Of a stretch of DNA of 64,000 nucleotides, positions 27,755 to 36,808 are shown in pieces (within the stretch, counting starts at the first letter, position 1; each line of letters starts with the position of its first letter). This stretch comes from Alphaproteobacteria bacterium. GTDB taxonomy: Bacteria; Pseudomonadota; Alphaproteobacteria; Rhizobiales; Hyphomicrobiaceae. Under the pieces are notes generated by a model. It saw nothing but the letters and a program-made list of their open reading frames with translations. It was not told where the DNA came from and did not search any database. Where the stretch lies: positions 18,442 through 82,441 of the forward strand of contig JAHZKP010000047.1 in the NCBI GenBank assembly GCA_022600345.1, given 5' to 3'. The position numbers were made by a program, and so were the translations under genes.

Positions 27755-28219
27755 CTATTCTCCCGCTGCTGGTGGTGTTGGTGAATTGTCACGGGGTTCG
27801 CGATCCGGGCGCGGGGGCCGGGGGCCGCGATCTCCACCGCGTGGGCCGCCGCGGGGACCGCCGCGCGGGCCGCCGCGTCCGCCGCGGTCATCGCGATCGG
27901 ACTTGCGCATCATCACCGATGGTTCGGTTTCGTGATCGTCGACGCGAATGGTCATGAAGCGGATGATGTCGGTGGATAGGCGCATGCGCCGTTCCATTTC
28001 ATCAAGGGCTGCTGGCGGTGCATCGATGTTGAGCATCGAGTAGTGCGCCTTGCGGGACTTCTTGATCTTGTAGGCGAGCGATTTGAGGCCCCAATATTCC
28101 GTGCGGACGACTTTGCCGCCGGCTTCTGCCAGAATGTCGGAGAATTCTTTGGTTAGCTGCTCGACCTGGGCGCTGGAAGCGTCCTGACGGGCGAGGAAGA
28201 CATGCTCGTAGAGCGGCAT
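27755..28219 (-). CDS. rpsF: 30S ribosomal protein S6 with Arg/Gly-rich tail
   Basis: S6 of about 154 residues; the ATG at 28219 gives the standard start [13 protein letters not shown], while the open frame upstream to 28381 has no family match. The S6 fold ends near residue 105 (MTIRVDDHE). It continues as a 45-residue low-complexity tail, first an RGG/RGP repeat ([14 protein letters not shown]) then RPPRPDREP. Such tails are common in alphaproteobacterial S6. It heads the rpsF-rpsR-DUF2232-rplI-dnaB-alr-radA-cvpA-purF run. Confidence 0.96.
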   Translation of the reverse strand: MPLYEHVFLARQDASSAQVEQLTKEFSDILAEAGGKVVRTEYWGLKSLAYKIKKSRKAHYSMLNIDAPPAALDEMERRMRLSTDIIRFMTIRVDDHETEPSVMMRKSDRDDRGGRGGPRGGPRGGPRGGDRGPRPPRPDREPRDNSPTPPAAGE

Positions 28220-28635
28220 GCGGTTGTGCCTTTCTTTCAATTCAAATTTGGCCCGGCGCATAGCCCCTTGCGGGCCTGGACACTTTTGATCCACCGCCAA
28301 TGATGATTGGCGGCTTGAAAAAGCGGTGAAAGGCCCACCAGAGATACCCACGAGAGCGGAGACACGGGAAGAATGGGACATAAGCCCACATGAACCATGC
28401 TAGATGCACAGCCTTCCGTTCAGCCCCCAACCGGACGCGAAGGAGGCTTTATAGACCGATTTGGCAATGAAGCAAGTGCGATTTTTACCGCTGGGTCTGC
28501 CGATTTGCCGGGCTAGGAAGCGTTGGCGGGCGTGCGTAAATCAGGCGGTGCGCTTGACTTGAGCAGCCAAGCTGTGCTCTTGCCGCTGCCATCGGTTCCT
28601 TATTCACAACTTCAAGCTGGGCAGCGCGAGAACTC
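28220..28635. promoter_or_regulatory. Divergent promoter and leader region of rpsF and fabD
   Basis: This 416-base spacer must carry promoters for the ribosomal run (minus) and the fatty acid genes (plus). A perfect 8-bp hairpin, CCGCCAAT-GATG-ATTGGCGG, lies at 28294-28313, about 75 bases before rpsF on its own strand. S6-S18 leaders that bind their own products are known in many bacteria, so it could be a translational operator; I cannot confirm the known consensus. No gene is seen here. Confidence 0.5.
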
Positions 28636-29583
28636 ATGAGCACTGCATTTGTATTCCCCGGGCAGGGTAGCCAGGACGTTGGCATGGGCCAGGCTTTAGC
28701 GAAGGAATTCGCTGTTGCTCGTGCCGTTTTCGATGAAATCGACGAGTCGCTGGGCCAAAAGCTGTCGTCGGTCATGTGGGAGGGGCCTAAAGAGGACCTG
28801 ACGCTGACCGAAAATGCGCAACCCGCGCTGATGGCCGTATCTCTGGCGGTTATGCGCGTGCTGGAGGAAGAGCACGGATTTGTGCTTGCCGATAAGGTCA
28901 AGTTCGTTGCCGGTCACTCGTTGGGTGAATATTCGGCGTTGGCGGCAGCCGGGGCGTTGACGATTTCCGATACGGCAAAGCTCCTGCGGCTGCGCGGCAA
29001 GGCGATGCAGGCTGCTGTTCCGGTGGGGCAGGGGGCGATGGCGGCGCTGCTAGGTGCGAATGTGGAGACAGCCCGCAAGGTGGCTGAAGAAGCCGCACAG
29101 GGTGAAGTTTGCCAGATCGCCAATGATAACGATCCAAGCCAGGTTGTGGTGTCGGGTGACAGGGATGCTGTCGGCCGGGTCGGTGAGATCGGCAAAGCAC
29201 ATGGAATCCGCAGGGCTGTGCCACTTCCGGTGTCAGCACCGTTTCATTGCGCGCTGATGCAACCTGCGGCAGATGCGATGGCCGAAGCGCTGGCTGGCGT
29301 CGAGGTCAAGGCCCCAGTCGTTCCGGTTATTGCAAACGTGTTGGCCGGGCCGGTGACGGAGCCAGCAGAAATTCGCCAACGGCTGGTTGAACAGGTTGTC
29401 GGCACGGTTCGCTGGCGCGAAAGTGTTCTCTACATGACAGCCAACGGCATTACGGATGTCTATGAGATCGGGTCGGGAAAGGTGCTGGCCGGTCTTGTTA
29501 AGCGGACCGACAAGAGCCTTAATTCCGCGAGCATTGGTACGCCTGAAGACATTGCCGCGCAGGCGCCGGCAATGACGGGCTGA
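28636..29583 (+). CDS. fabD: Malonyl-CoA:ACP transacylase
   Basis: FabD loads malonyl groups onto acyl carrier protein. The 315-residue protein has the FPGQGSQ start (7-13), nucleophile S95 in GHSLGEY (93-99), the oxyanion Gln of PGQGSQ and the catalytic His in SAPFHCALM near 204. Its stop TGA is followed at once by an ATG, and fabG begins 21 bases later, so the pair is co-transcribed. Confidence 0.97.
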   Translation: MSTAFVFPGQGSQDVGMGQALAKEFAVARAVFDEIDESLGQKLSSVMWEGPKEDLTLTENAQPALMAVSLAVMRVLEEEHGFVLADKVKFVAGHSLGEYSALAAAGALTISDTAKLLRLRGKAMQAAVPVGQGAMAALLGANVETARKVAEEAAQGEVCQIANDNDPSQVVVSGDRDAVGRVGEIGKAHGIRRAVPLPVSAPFHCALMQPAADAMAEALAGVEVKAPVVPVIANVLAGPVTEPAEIRQRLVEQVVGTVRWRESVLYMTANGITDVYEIGSGKVLAGLVKRTDKSLNSASIGTPEDIAAQAPAMTG

Positions 29584-29604
29584 ATGAGGAAACAGAACAA
29601 CGAT

Positions 29605-30348
29605 ATGTTTGATCTTACAGGTAAAAACGCACTTGTGACGGGTGCCACCGGTGGCATCGGGGGGGCGATTGCACGCGCCTTCCATAAAGCTGGCGCGACG
29701 GTTGCGATTTCAGGGCGGCGCAAGGAACGGTTGGATGAACTGGCGGCCGAACTTGGTGAGCGGGTTCATGTGTTGCCATGCGATCTGGGAAACCGTGAAG
29801 AGGTTGCCGGGCTGGTGGACGGCGCAATTGCGGCAATGGGGCAACTGGACATTATCGTCAACAATGCCGGTCTGACCCGGGACAACTTGTTCATGGTGAT
29901 GAAGGACGAGGAATGGGACGATGTCATTGCCGTCAATCTCACCGCGACGTTCATGCTGATGCGGGCAGCGTCGCGCCATATGATGCGCAATCGTTCGGGT
30001 TATGGGCGGATTATCAACATTGCGTCGGTCTCTGGCGTGTTTGGCAACCCAGGTCAGGGTAACTATGCTGCCTCCAAGTCGGGCATGATCGGGATGACCA
30101 AGTCGCTGGCTCGTGAGGTTGCTTCGCGCGGTATTACCGCCAACTGTATCGCTCCTGGATTCATCAAGACGGAAATGACGGCTGCGCTGAATGAAAAGCA
30201 GACAACCGAGATTTCCAAAATGATCCCGGCCCAGCGCTTCGGCGAAGCTGACGATATTGCAGCAGGTGCGTTGTATCTGGCCAGCGATTCAGGGGGCTAT
30301 GTGACGGGGCAGACGCTGCACGTGAACGGCGGGATGGCGATGGTCTAG
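29605..30348 (+). CDS. fabG: 3-oxoacyl-ACP reductase
   Basis: FabG reduces beta-ketoacyl-ACP with NADPH. From the ATG at 29605 it is 247 residues; the start at 29584 is possible but would add seven unusual residues. SDR motifs: TGATGGIG 12-19, NNAG 86-89, S141/S143 and Y154-AASK158; SGRRKERL (36-43) is the NADPH-type site. The C-terminus VTGQTLHVNGGMAMV is typical of FabG. It lies between fabD and acpP and is followed by a terminator. Confidence 0.95.
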   Translation: MFDLTGKNALVTGATGGIGGAIARAFHKAGATVAISGRRKERLDELAAELGERVHVLPCDLGNREEVAGLVDGAIAAMGQLDIIVNNAGLTRDNLFMVMKDEEWDDVIAVNLTATFMLMRAASRHMMRNRSGYGRIINIASVSGVFGNPGQGNYAASKSGMIGMTKSLAREVASRGITANCIAPGFIKTEMTAALNEKQTTEISKMIPAQRFGEADDIAAGALYLASDSGGYVTGQTLHVNGGMAMV

Positions 30349-30499
30349 CTAAAAGTAAAAGTGTCTACCGGTGCGGTTCCTGCTAATTGAATGAACCACA
30401 GGTTTTAAAATGCGCCTTGGATGGTGCTGCCACATGTCCGAGCGTCAACTGGTCAAGCCCGTGGAAGTGTGTTAACGAGCCTTCGCCTTACAGGCGCAG

Positions 30500-30521
30500 A
30501 GCCCTAAGATCAGGGCTTTTT
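30500..30521 (+). terminator. Rho-independent terminator after fabG
   Basis: AGCCCT (30500-30505) pairs with AGGGCT (30512-30517), followed by TTTT then AT. It separates fabDG from acpP, which then probably has its own promoter within 30520-30660. Confidence 0.8.
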
Positions 30522-30677
30522 ATGTACCTGTTTGACTACTCGCTAGCCCACAGACTCAACGGCCGCCTTGAAACGGGTTGCGCTCTGCAGGACGGCTGAA
30601 CGAAGAAAAGTAAGTTTGCCGGCGGCCGCAATGGCTGCCATTAGAAAATGCCACAAAACTAAAGAGGACGAATTACT

Positions 30678-30920
30678 ATGAGCGAAGTCGCAGAGCGCGT
30701 GAAAAAGATCGTCGTCGAGCACCTGGGCGTTGAAGCTGAAAAGGTTTCTGAATCGGCCAGCTTTATCGATGACCTGGGTGCAGACAGCCTTGACACAGTC
30801 GAACTGGTTATGGCGTTTGAAGAAGAATTCGGGTGCGAAATTCCCGACGATGCCGCCGAGCACATCCTGACGGTCGGCGATGCGGTGAAGTTCCTTGAAA
30901 AGAACGCCAGCGCAGCCTGA
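30678..30920 (+). CDS. acpP: Acyl carrier protein
   Basis: An 80-residue acidic ACP carrying growing acyl chains. The 4'-phosphopantetheine site is S37 in [10 protein letters not shown]; the usual helix [16 protein letters not shown] sequence follows. GAGGA stands about 9 bases before the ATG. Strong codon bias and its own terminator-bounded unit fit its abundance. Confidence 0.98.
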   Translation: MSEVAERVKKIVVEHLGVEAEKVSESASFIDDLGADSLDTVELVMAFEEEFGCEIPDDAAEHILTVGDAVKFLEKNASAA

Positions 30921-30979
30921 TTGGCGGTGAAAGGTAGCGTTTTTCCGGGGGGAACGACGCGCAAGTCCGGGTGATATCG

Positions 30980-31003
30980 GGAAACTGCCTGTAGGCGGTT
31001 TCC
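30980..31003 (+). promoter_or_regulatory. Hairpin after acpP
   Basis: GGAAAC-T-GCC pairs with GGC-G-GTTTCC around TGTA, with one T-G wobble. It starts 60 bases past the acpP stop. No T-run follows, so it could protect the acpP 3' end or partly block read-through into fabF. Confidence 0.6.
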
Positions 31004-31078
31004 ATGAATGGCAAAGGGGGAAGCCTTTTAACGGCTGCTTCCAAGCTAATATGAAATCCGGGGACATGGGGGAAGTGC

Positions 31079-31102
31079 ACATGGGTAGGGCAATACCCAT
31101 GT
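31079..31102 (+). promoter_or_regulatory. Perfect 9-bp hairpin just before fabF
   Basis: ACATGGGTA and TACCCATGT enclose GGGCAA. It ends 24 bases before the fabF ATG at 31127 and leaves the Shine-Dalgarno (GGAAGG) free. No T-run follows. Confidence 0.65.
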
Positions 31103-31126
31103 CTCGTTGTAATGGAAGGTATCTTA

Positions 31127-32389
31127 ATGCGGCGTGTCGTGATTACCGGGTTAGGGCTCGTTACACCGCTGGGTTGCGGCGTCGAGGCCAGCTGGAGCCG
31201 ACTTCTGGAAGGCAAGAACGGTGCGCGGCGCATTGAGGAGTTCGAAGTTTCCGATATCGCTTCCCAGGTGGCGTGTTTTGTCCCACGCGGAGACACCTCT
31301 GAGGGTCTGTTCAATGCCAACGATTGGATGGAGCCCAAGGAGCAACGCAAGGTTGATGCATTCATAACCTATGCGCTGGCCGCAGCCGATCAGGCCTTGG
31401 CCGATTCGGGGTATGAGGCCGATACTCTGGAAAAGCAGGAGCGATCAGGTGTTCTGATCGGTTCTGGGATTGGCGGTTTGAGCGGGATCGCCGATACATC
31501 GATCCTGTTGAAGGAAAAGGGTCCGCGCCGAATCAGCCCGTTCTTCATTCCGGGCCGGTTGATCAATCTGGCGTCGGGTTACGTTTCAATCCGCCATCAA
31601 CTCAAGGGCCCTAATCATGCGGTTGTCACCGCCTGTTCGACGGGTTCTCATGCCATTGGTGATGCTGCACGGCTGATCCAATTGGGTGATGCCGAGGTGA
31701 TGGTGGCTGGTGGTACCGAAAGCCCGATTTGCCGTATCGCCATGGCCGGGTTCGCAGCCTGCCGGGCGCTGACGACGCATTTCAACGATGATCCGCAGCG
31801 TGCATCCCGACCCTATGACAAAGACAGGGACGGATTCGTCATCGGTGAGGGTGCTGGTATCGTGGTTCTTGAAGACTACGAACATGCCAAAGCCCGCGGC
31901 GCAAAGATCTACGCTGAGATCATCGGTTATGGATTGTCGGGTGATGCTTTCCACATCACGGCGCCGGCTGAGAATGGCGATGGTGCGTTCCGCTGCATGA
32001 AGGCGGCACTCAATCGTGCCGAAATCGACGTCAGTGACATCGATTACATCAACGCCCACGGAACCTCGACCCCGATGGGCGATGAGATTGAGCTGGGGGC
32101 GGTTGAGCGGTTGTTTGGCAATACTGCTGCCAAACTGGCGATGTCGTCGACAAAATCGGCAATCGGGCATCTGCTGGGGGCTGCGGGTGCGGTGGAAGCA
32201 ATCTTTTCCACATTGGCAATTCGCGACAATATAGCGCCGCCAACTCTCAATCTGGACAATCCCTCGGTAGAAACGGCGATTGATCTCGTGCCGCACAAGG
32301 CGCGCGAAAAGGAGATCAACACGGTTCTGTCGAATTCGTTCGGATTTGGTGGCACCAATGCTTCCCTGATCCTTCAGCGGGTCGATTAA
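31127..32389 (+). CDS. fabF: 3-oxoacyl-ACP synthase II
   Basis: FabF (KAS II) condenses malonyl-ACP with acyl-ACP. From the ATG at 31127 (GGAAGG upstream) it has 420 residues. The Cys-His-His triad is C170 (VTACSTGSHAIG), H311 (NAHGTSTPMGD) and H348 (SAIGHLLGAAG); FGFGGTNASL closes the C-terminus. The ATG at 31112 would add five residues with no better signal. It is 206 bases after acpP, a gap with two hairpins. Confidence 0.97.
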   Translation: MRRVVITGLGLVTPLGCGVEASWSRLLEGKNGARRIEEFEVSDIASQVACFVPRGDTSEGLFNANDWMEPKEQRKVDAFITYALAAADQALADSGYEADTLEKQERSGVLIGSGIGGLSGIADTSILLKEKGPRRISPFFIPGRLINLASGYVSIRHQLKGPNHAVVTACSTGSHAIGDAARLIQLGDAEVMVAGGTESPICRIAMAGFAACRALTTHFNDDPQRASRPYDKDRDGFVIGEGAGIVVLEDYEHAKARGAKIYAEIIGYGLSGDAFHITAPAENGDGAFRCMKAALNRAEIDVSDIDYINAHGTSTPMGDEIELGAVERLFGNTAAKLAMSSTKSAIGHLLGAAGAVEAIFSTLAIRDNIAPPTLNLDNPSVETAIDLVPHKAREKEINTVLSNSFGFGGTNASLILQRVD

Positions 32390-32807
32390 GGGCGTATTTT
32401 GCGCGTGTGATTGTCAGCCGTCGCGGGATAATGGTGACAGTGGGTTCCAATGTCATGAAATAAGGGTGATTGCCGACGGGCCGGGAGTTGTCTGGCTCGA
32501 GTTTGGCAATTGGGCACAGTACGGTGCCTTGTTGATGCCGGATTTTTCAAGCTCCAATCCTGCGGAACGATGGCCAGCGAGGTGGATTAGTCCACCGCGT
32601 GTACGGGGGCCAAATGAGGTGGCCGGGTTTGCTTCAATTTATTGGCGGTCAACGGCGCCTCCAGTCGGCGTCGTGGTTGTTTTGAGCCAATTAGAGCAAA
32701 AAGGTTTCCCAACATACGGTGTTGGGTGCCGGGTTGGTTGGCTATTCTGAGCAAAATGATTCGTTCGATGCGTGATTGAGCGCACCGCGATCGGCAAGGA
32801 ATTTGCG
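32390..32807. other. Spacer between fabF and mltG
   Basis: About 418 bases without a gene. Two hairpins stand out: GGTGGA-TTAG-TCCACC at 32581-32596 and CCCAACA-TACGG-TGTTGGG at 32708-32726. Neither has a T-run. The second recalls the CAACA/TGTTG arms of family A but lacks its CGGC core. Read-through or a separate mltG promoter are both possible. Confidence 0.45.
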
Positions 32808-34220
32808 ATGAGCAAGCGAAAGCTGGAGCCGGAACTTCCAAATGCGCCGCGTTCTATCAGACCGCGCAGTCCGGCTGAAATGTTGGAGCCATCCCGTGCG
32901 CCCTCCAGGCCGAAGGGGCGTCGGCGCCGCAGAGATACCAGTAAGTTGAGCCGGTGGGTGCGCTTTGTCAGCAGCGTCTTGACGATCGCGCTGGTGGTGA
33001 TCGGCGGTGTGGGTTTGACGATGTTCGTTTTGCAGCATCAGTTTACCGCTCCCGGTCCGTTGGCTGAGGCACGGACAATCATCATTCCACGCGGCGAGGG
33101 GCGGCTTGAAATCGCCGAGCGGCTGGAGCGTGAGGGAATTGTCGGCAACCGCTGGTCGTTCATCGTCAATCACCTGGCGCGAACCTATATTCTGGGCGAC
33201 CGCTTGGATATGAAGGCGGGCGAATTCCAACTGGAGGCGAACGCCAGTATGGAATCGGTGATGAAGACGCTCGTTCGGGGCAAGTCAGTTCAGTACAAGA
33301 TTACGGTGCCGGAAGGTCTGACAAGCCAGCAGGTCGTGGCGAGGATCCTGGCTGATGATAATCTGACCGGCGATATTGCTGCGATCCCTGAAGAAGGGAC
33401 GCTGTTGCCCGATACCTATCCTTATTCGCGAGGTGCGGACCGGCAGGCGGTGTTGGATAGAATGGTCAAGGCACAGCAGGAATTCCTCGACGGCTTGTGG
33501 GACAAGCGCCAGGAAGGCATTCCCTTGAAGTCGATTGAAGATGCTGTGATCCTGGCGTCGATCGTGGAGAAAGAAACCGCGGTCGCCGAAGAACGCGCGA
33601 TGACGGCGGCGGTGTTTCATAATCGCTTGAACAAGGGAATGAGGCTGCAGTCTGATCCGACGATTATCTATGGCATCGTTGGTGGACGCGGCCGACTGGG
33701 GCGCCCGATTTTGAAGTCCGAAATCCGCGCCAAGACGCCATACAACACATATACCATCAAGGGACTGCCGCCGACGCCGATCTGCAACCCGGGCCGCGAA
33801 GCAATTCTGGCCGTGCTCAATCCAGCGGCGACAAAAGCGCTGTATTTCGTGGCTGACGGGACCGGTGGCCACAAGTTTTCCAATACGCTGGCCGAGCACA
33901 ATGCAGCCGTTGCCAATTGGCGGAAAATCGAGAGACAGAGGCGTGCTGCAGCCAAGAAGGCGAAAGCAGCGGGTGGTGGGCCGGTTCGCACAGTTTCTCC
34001 TGCGGCAGGCGGCGCGGTCGCGGCCGCACCCGTCGTTCCGGTTGACGACCGGGAGGCGCAGGCAGCGGTTTCTGTGAGCCAGCAGGCAAGGTTGCCGGCC
34101 AACCCTGATGCAAACGCTCGCTCATCGGGGGTGGTCACAACGGTGTCTTCACCAGCGGGGGTTTCCGCGGCAGCGGCAGCGGCAGGTGGCATACCGTTGC
34201 CCGACCGCAAGCCGCGATAA
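32808..34220 (+). CDS. mltG: Endolytic murein transglycosylase MltG
   Basis: MltG cuts nascent glycan strands in the periplasm and sets their length. From the ATG at 32808 (AAGGA 8 bases upstream) the protein has 470 residues: a 40-residue Arg-rich cytoplasmic tail, one membrane helix (about 44-65), a LysM-like and YceG domain with the catalytic Glu in ASIVEKETAVAEE, LQSDPTIIYG, TYTIKGLPPTPICNPG and ALYFVADGTGGHKFS, then a long Ala/Pro-rich tail of about 90 residues unlike E. coli MltG. fabF-mltG adjacency (via pabC in E. coli) is widespread. Confidence 0.95.
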   Translation: MSKRKLEPELPNAPRSIRPRSPAEMLEPSRAPSRPKGRRRRRDTSKLSRWVRFVSSVLTIALVVIGGVGLTMFVLQHQFTAPGPLAEARTIIIPRGEGRLEIAERLEREGIVGNRWSFIVNHLARTYILGDRLDMKAGEFQLEANASMESVMKTLVRGKSVQYKITVPEGLTSQQVVARILADDNLTGDIAAIPEEGTLLPDTYPYSRGADRQAVLDRMVKAQQEFLDGLWDKRQEGIPLKSIEDAVILASIVEKETAVAEERAMTAAVFHNRLNKGMRLQSDPTIIYGIVGGRGRLGRPILKSEIRAKTPYNTYTIKGLPPTPICNPGREAILAVLNPAATKALYFVADGTGGHKFSNTLAEHNAAVANWRKIERQRRAAAKKAKAAGGGPVRTVSPAAGGAVAAAPVVPVDDREAQAAVSVSQQARLPANPDANARSSGVVTTVSSPAGVSAAAAAAGGIPLPDRKPR

Positions 34221-34314
34221 AATCCGCCCAGGTCTGGTTGCCAGTTGGTAGATGATTGACGTCTATCGGGTCGCTTTGGCAGGTGGGCTGCTCCTGCAAA
34301 CGAGGTCGAATTAG

Positions 34315-35202
34315 ATGTCCGTTAACAGCATGACTGGGTTTGCCCGCACCGGGGGTGGTGTCGAATCTGTGGAATGGTTCTGGGAGTTGCGCAGCGTTAA
34401 CGGCAAGGGCTTCGACCTGCGTTTGCGGCTGCCACCGGGTTTCGATGGTATCGAAGCCAAGTTGAGGGCGCTGGCAATGAAGCGGTTCAGCCGTGGCACG
34501 ATCCACGCCTCGCTCAATCTGACGCGCCAGAGTGGAACTTCGACCGTTCGCTTGAACGAGGCCGTGCTTGGGCAGGTCGTCGAAGCTGCGCGGCGGGCTT
34601 GCGAAATCACCGGTGGGCAAATGCCTGATACGGCAAGTCTGCTGGGATTGCGCGGCGTGCTGGAGATCAGTGAAGCGGAGTTGGGTGCCGGGCTTGAAGC
34701 TGAAGTTCTGGAGCCGTTGGTTTCTGACTTTGAGTCGGCGCTGGGCGAATTGGCGGCTGCGCGTGCGGCTGAGGGCCAGCGCATGGCCATAATCGTCGAT
34801 CAACTGATCGATGAAATCGAGCGGCTGACGAAAGTGGTCGAGGTCGCGCCGGCGCGGAGTGTCGGGGCGATTAAGGCGCGCTTGGGAGAGCAGGTCAGGC
34901 GGGTGCTGGACGCGGAGCAGTCGATGGAGGCTGACAGATTGCATCAGGAGGCTGTGCTGTTGGCGACGCGGGCGGATGTGGAAGAGGAGCTTAAGCGCCT
35001 TTATTCGCATGTTGCGGCTGCGCGGGAATTGTTGAGAGATGGGGGCGTGATTGGCCGCAAGATGGACTTCCTGGCGCAAGAGTTTCAGCGCGAGGCCAAC
35101 ACGTTATGTTCGAAGTCGAATGATGCTGAGATTACTGCGGCGGGTCTGGCCATGAAGGTGAAGATCGACCAAATGCGCGAGCAGGTTCAAAACTTGGAGT
35201 GA
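34315..35202 (+). CDS. YicC-family endoribonuclease
   Basis: A 295-residue YicC-family protein, with the N-terminal MTGFAR motif (SMTGFARTGG, 5-14), WELRSVNGKGFDLRLRLP near 24-41, and a C-terminal DUF1732 part (GGVIGRKMDFLAQEFQREAN, TLCSKSNDAEI). In E. coli YicC is an RNase that affects the sRNA RyhB. The mltG-yicC-gmk order is common in alphaproteobacteria. Its last codons overlap the Shine-Dalgarno of gmk, 4 bases before that start. Confidence 0.93.
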   Translation: MSVNSMTGFARTGGGVESVEWFWELRSVNGKGFDLRLRLPPGFDGIEAKLRALAMKRFSRGTIHASLNLTRQSGTSTVRLNEAVLGQVVEAARRACEITGGQMPDTASLLGLRGVLEISEAELGAGLEAEVLEPLVSDFESALGELAAARAAEGQRMAIIVDQLIDEIERLTKVVEVAPARSVGAIKARLGEQVRRVLDAEQSMEADRLHQEAVLLATRADVEEELKRLYSHVAAARELLRDGGVIGRKMDFLAQEFQREANTLCSKSNDAEITAAGLAMKVKIDQMREQVQNLE

Positions 35203-35206
35203 CGGC

Positions 35207-35872
35207 ATGGGTGAGGTGTTGCCACAACAGAAGCGTCGCGGGCTTTTGTTCGTTTTGTCCTCGCCCAGTGGTGCTGGGAAGACGACGCTGGGGCGGCGCC
35301 TGCTGGAAGGGGAAGGGCCGGCTCTGCGCATGTCTGTTTCGTTGACGACGCGGCCGGCGCGGCCGGGCGAAACCGATGGCGAGGATTATTGGTTCGTTGA
35401 CGAAGCCCGGTTCGGTGAACTGCGCGAACAAGGCGGGTTGCTGGAGTGGGCGCAGGTTTTTGGCAATTACTACGGGACGCCGCGCAAGCAGGTCGAAGCT
35501 TCGCTTGCAGCGGGTCATGATGTTTTGTTCGATGTCGACTGGCAAGGTGCACGGCAGTTGGCCGAAGCGATGGCTGATGATGTCGTGCGGGTTTTCATTC
35601 TACCGCCCAGCGCACAGATTCTGGAAAGCCGTCTGACCTCAAGGAACCAGGACAGTGCGGAGGTGGTGGCTCTTCGGATGGCGCAGGCGTCGGGCGAAAT
35701 CAGCCACTGGAACGAATACGATTATGTTGTCGTCAATCAGGAAATCGACCGCAGCATCATGCAGCTTCAGGCCATCCTTGCTGCGGAACGTTTGAAACGG
35801 GTCCGCCAAACCGGGTTGACCAATCTGGTGGAAGACCTGCAGCGGGCATTGGGGCAAAGTGTCTGGCATTGA
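35207..35872 (+). CDS. gmk: Guanylate kinase
   Basis: Gmk converts GMP to GDP. The 221-residue protein has the P-loop SSPSGAGKTT at 18-27, the GMP-binding block TTRPARPGE near 46-54 and GEDYWFVD. The C-terminal helix is normal. The Shine-Dalgarno GGAG is inside the end of yicC, so the two are translationally linked. It converges with rsmA; only 15 bases separate their stops. Confidence 0.97.
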   Translation: MGEVLPQQKRRGLLFVLSSPSGAGKTTLGRRLLEGEGPALRMSVSLTTRPARPGETDGEDYWFVDEARFGELREQGGLLEWAQVFGNYYGTPRKQVEASLAAGHDVLFDVDWQGARQLAEAMADDVVRVFILPPSAQILESRLTSRNQDSAEVVALRMAQASGEISHWNEYDYVVVNQEIDRSIMQLQAILAAERLKRVRQTGLTNLVEDLQRALGQSVWH

Positions 35873-35887
35873 GTTGAAGCGTTTGGC

Positions 35888-36808
35888 TTAGCGACTGCCG
35901 ATCTCGTCATCATCGAAGGCGGCGGCCAGTTCCGCGAATTGCTGGACGGTAAGATTTTCGGCCCTGAGGGTCGGGTCTAAGTTGCATTTTGCAAGCAGCA
36001 GCTCGGGCATGGGGGTCAACGATTTGAGGCTTTGGCGGAGCATCTTGCGGCGTTGACCGAATGCGGCAGCCGTGACGCGGGCCAGGGTTGTGACGGAGGC
36101 TGGCGGTGCGGGGCTGGGACGCGGAATGAAACTCACGACGGCTGAAGAAACTTTCGGCGGCGGTGTAAAGGCTTCGGGTTTCAGGTTGAGCGCGATCTGG
36201 GGGATGGTGCGCCACTGGGCCAAAACCGAGAGGCGGCCATAGGCTTTGGTTCCGGGCTGGGCAACGATGCGGTCTGCCACTTCTTTTTGAAACATCAGCG
36301 CCATGGCGGAAAACCAGGGCGGCCAGGGATGGGTTTCCAGCCATCCCACCAACAGGTTGGTGGCAATGCCGTAGGGCAGGTTGGCAACTATGATGGCGTC
36401 GCCGGGTTGATCTGCGATCACGCTTGGCCAATCGGTTTCCAAAGCATCAGACAGGTGGATTTCCAGGCGGCCGGGATAGGCGTCGGCAATTTGCCTAAGT
36501 GCAGCATGACAGCGTGCATCGCGTTCTATTGCGATGACTTTTTTGGCACCCTCCATGATGAGGCCACGAGTGAGGCCGCCGGGTCCAGGACCGACTTCGA
36601 TAACGGTATTGCCTTCGAGGGGGGCAGCGATGCGGGCGATGCGGCAGGTCAGGTTGAGGTCGAGGATGAAATTCTGGCCGAGTGATTTCTTAGCCGTCAG
36701 GTCGTGGGCCCGGATGACTTCGCGGAGTGGCGGCAGGTTAGGGCTGCGGTCGGCACCGGTGTGGCCGTGGGTCTCGCTTTGGTCGTCGGCCTTGTTGGGG
36801 CGCTTCAT
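35888..36808 (-). CDS. rsmA: 16S rRNA dimethyladenosine transferase (KsgA)
   Basis: RsmA dimethylates A1518 and A1519 of 16S rRNA. The 306-residue protein has the SLGQNFILD N-terminal block, the SAM motif EVGPGPGGLTRGL and the NLPY catalytic motif (ANLPYGIATNLL). A 30-residue polar N-terminal extension is longer than in E. coli. Its start overlaps the pdxA stop by 4 bases. pdxA-rsmA after surA is the classical order. Confidence 0.96.
   Translation of the reverse strand: MKRPNKADDQSETHGHTGADRSPNLPPLREVIRAHDLTAKKSLGQNFILDLNLTCRIARIAAPLEGNTVIEVGPGPGGLTRGLIMEGAKKVIAIERDARCHAALRQIADAYPGRLEIHLSDALETDWPSVIADQPGDAIIVANLPYGIATNLLVGWLETHPWPPWFSAMALMFQKEVADRIVAQPGTKAYGRLSVLAQWRTIPQIALNLKPEAFTPPPKVSSAVVSFIPRPSPAPPASVTTLARVTAAAFGQRRKMLRQSLKSLTPMPELLLAKCNLDPTLRAENLTVQQFAELAAAFDDDEIGSR

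Noticed and set aside
28220..28381. Upstream extension of rpsF
   Set aside because: The family start MPLYEHVFL is at 28219; upstream residues match nothing and would read the leader hairpin.
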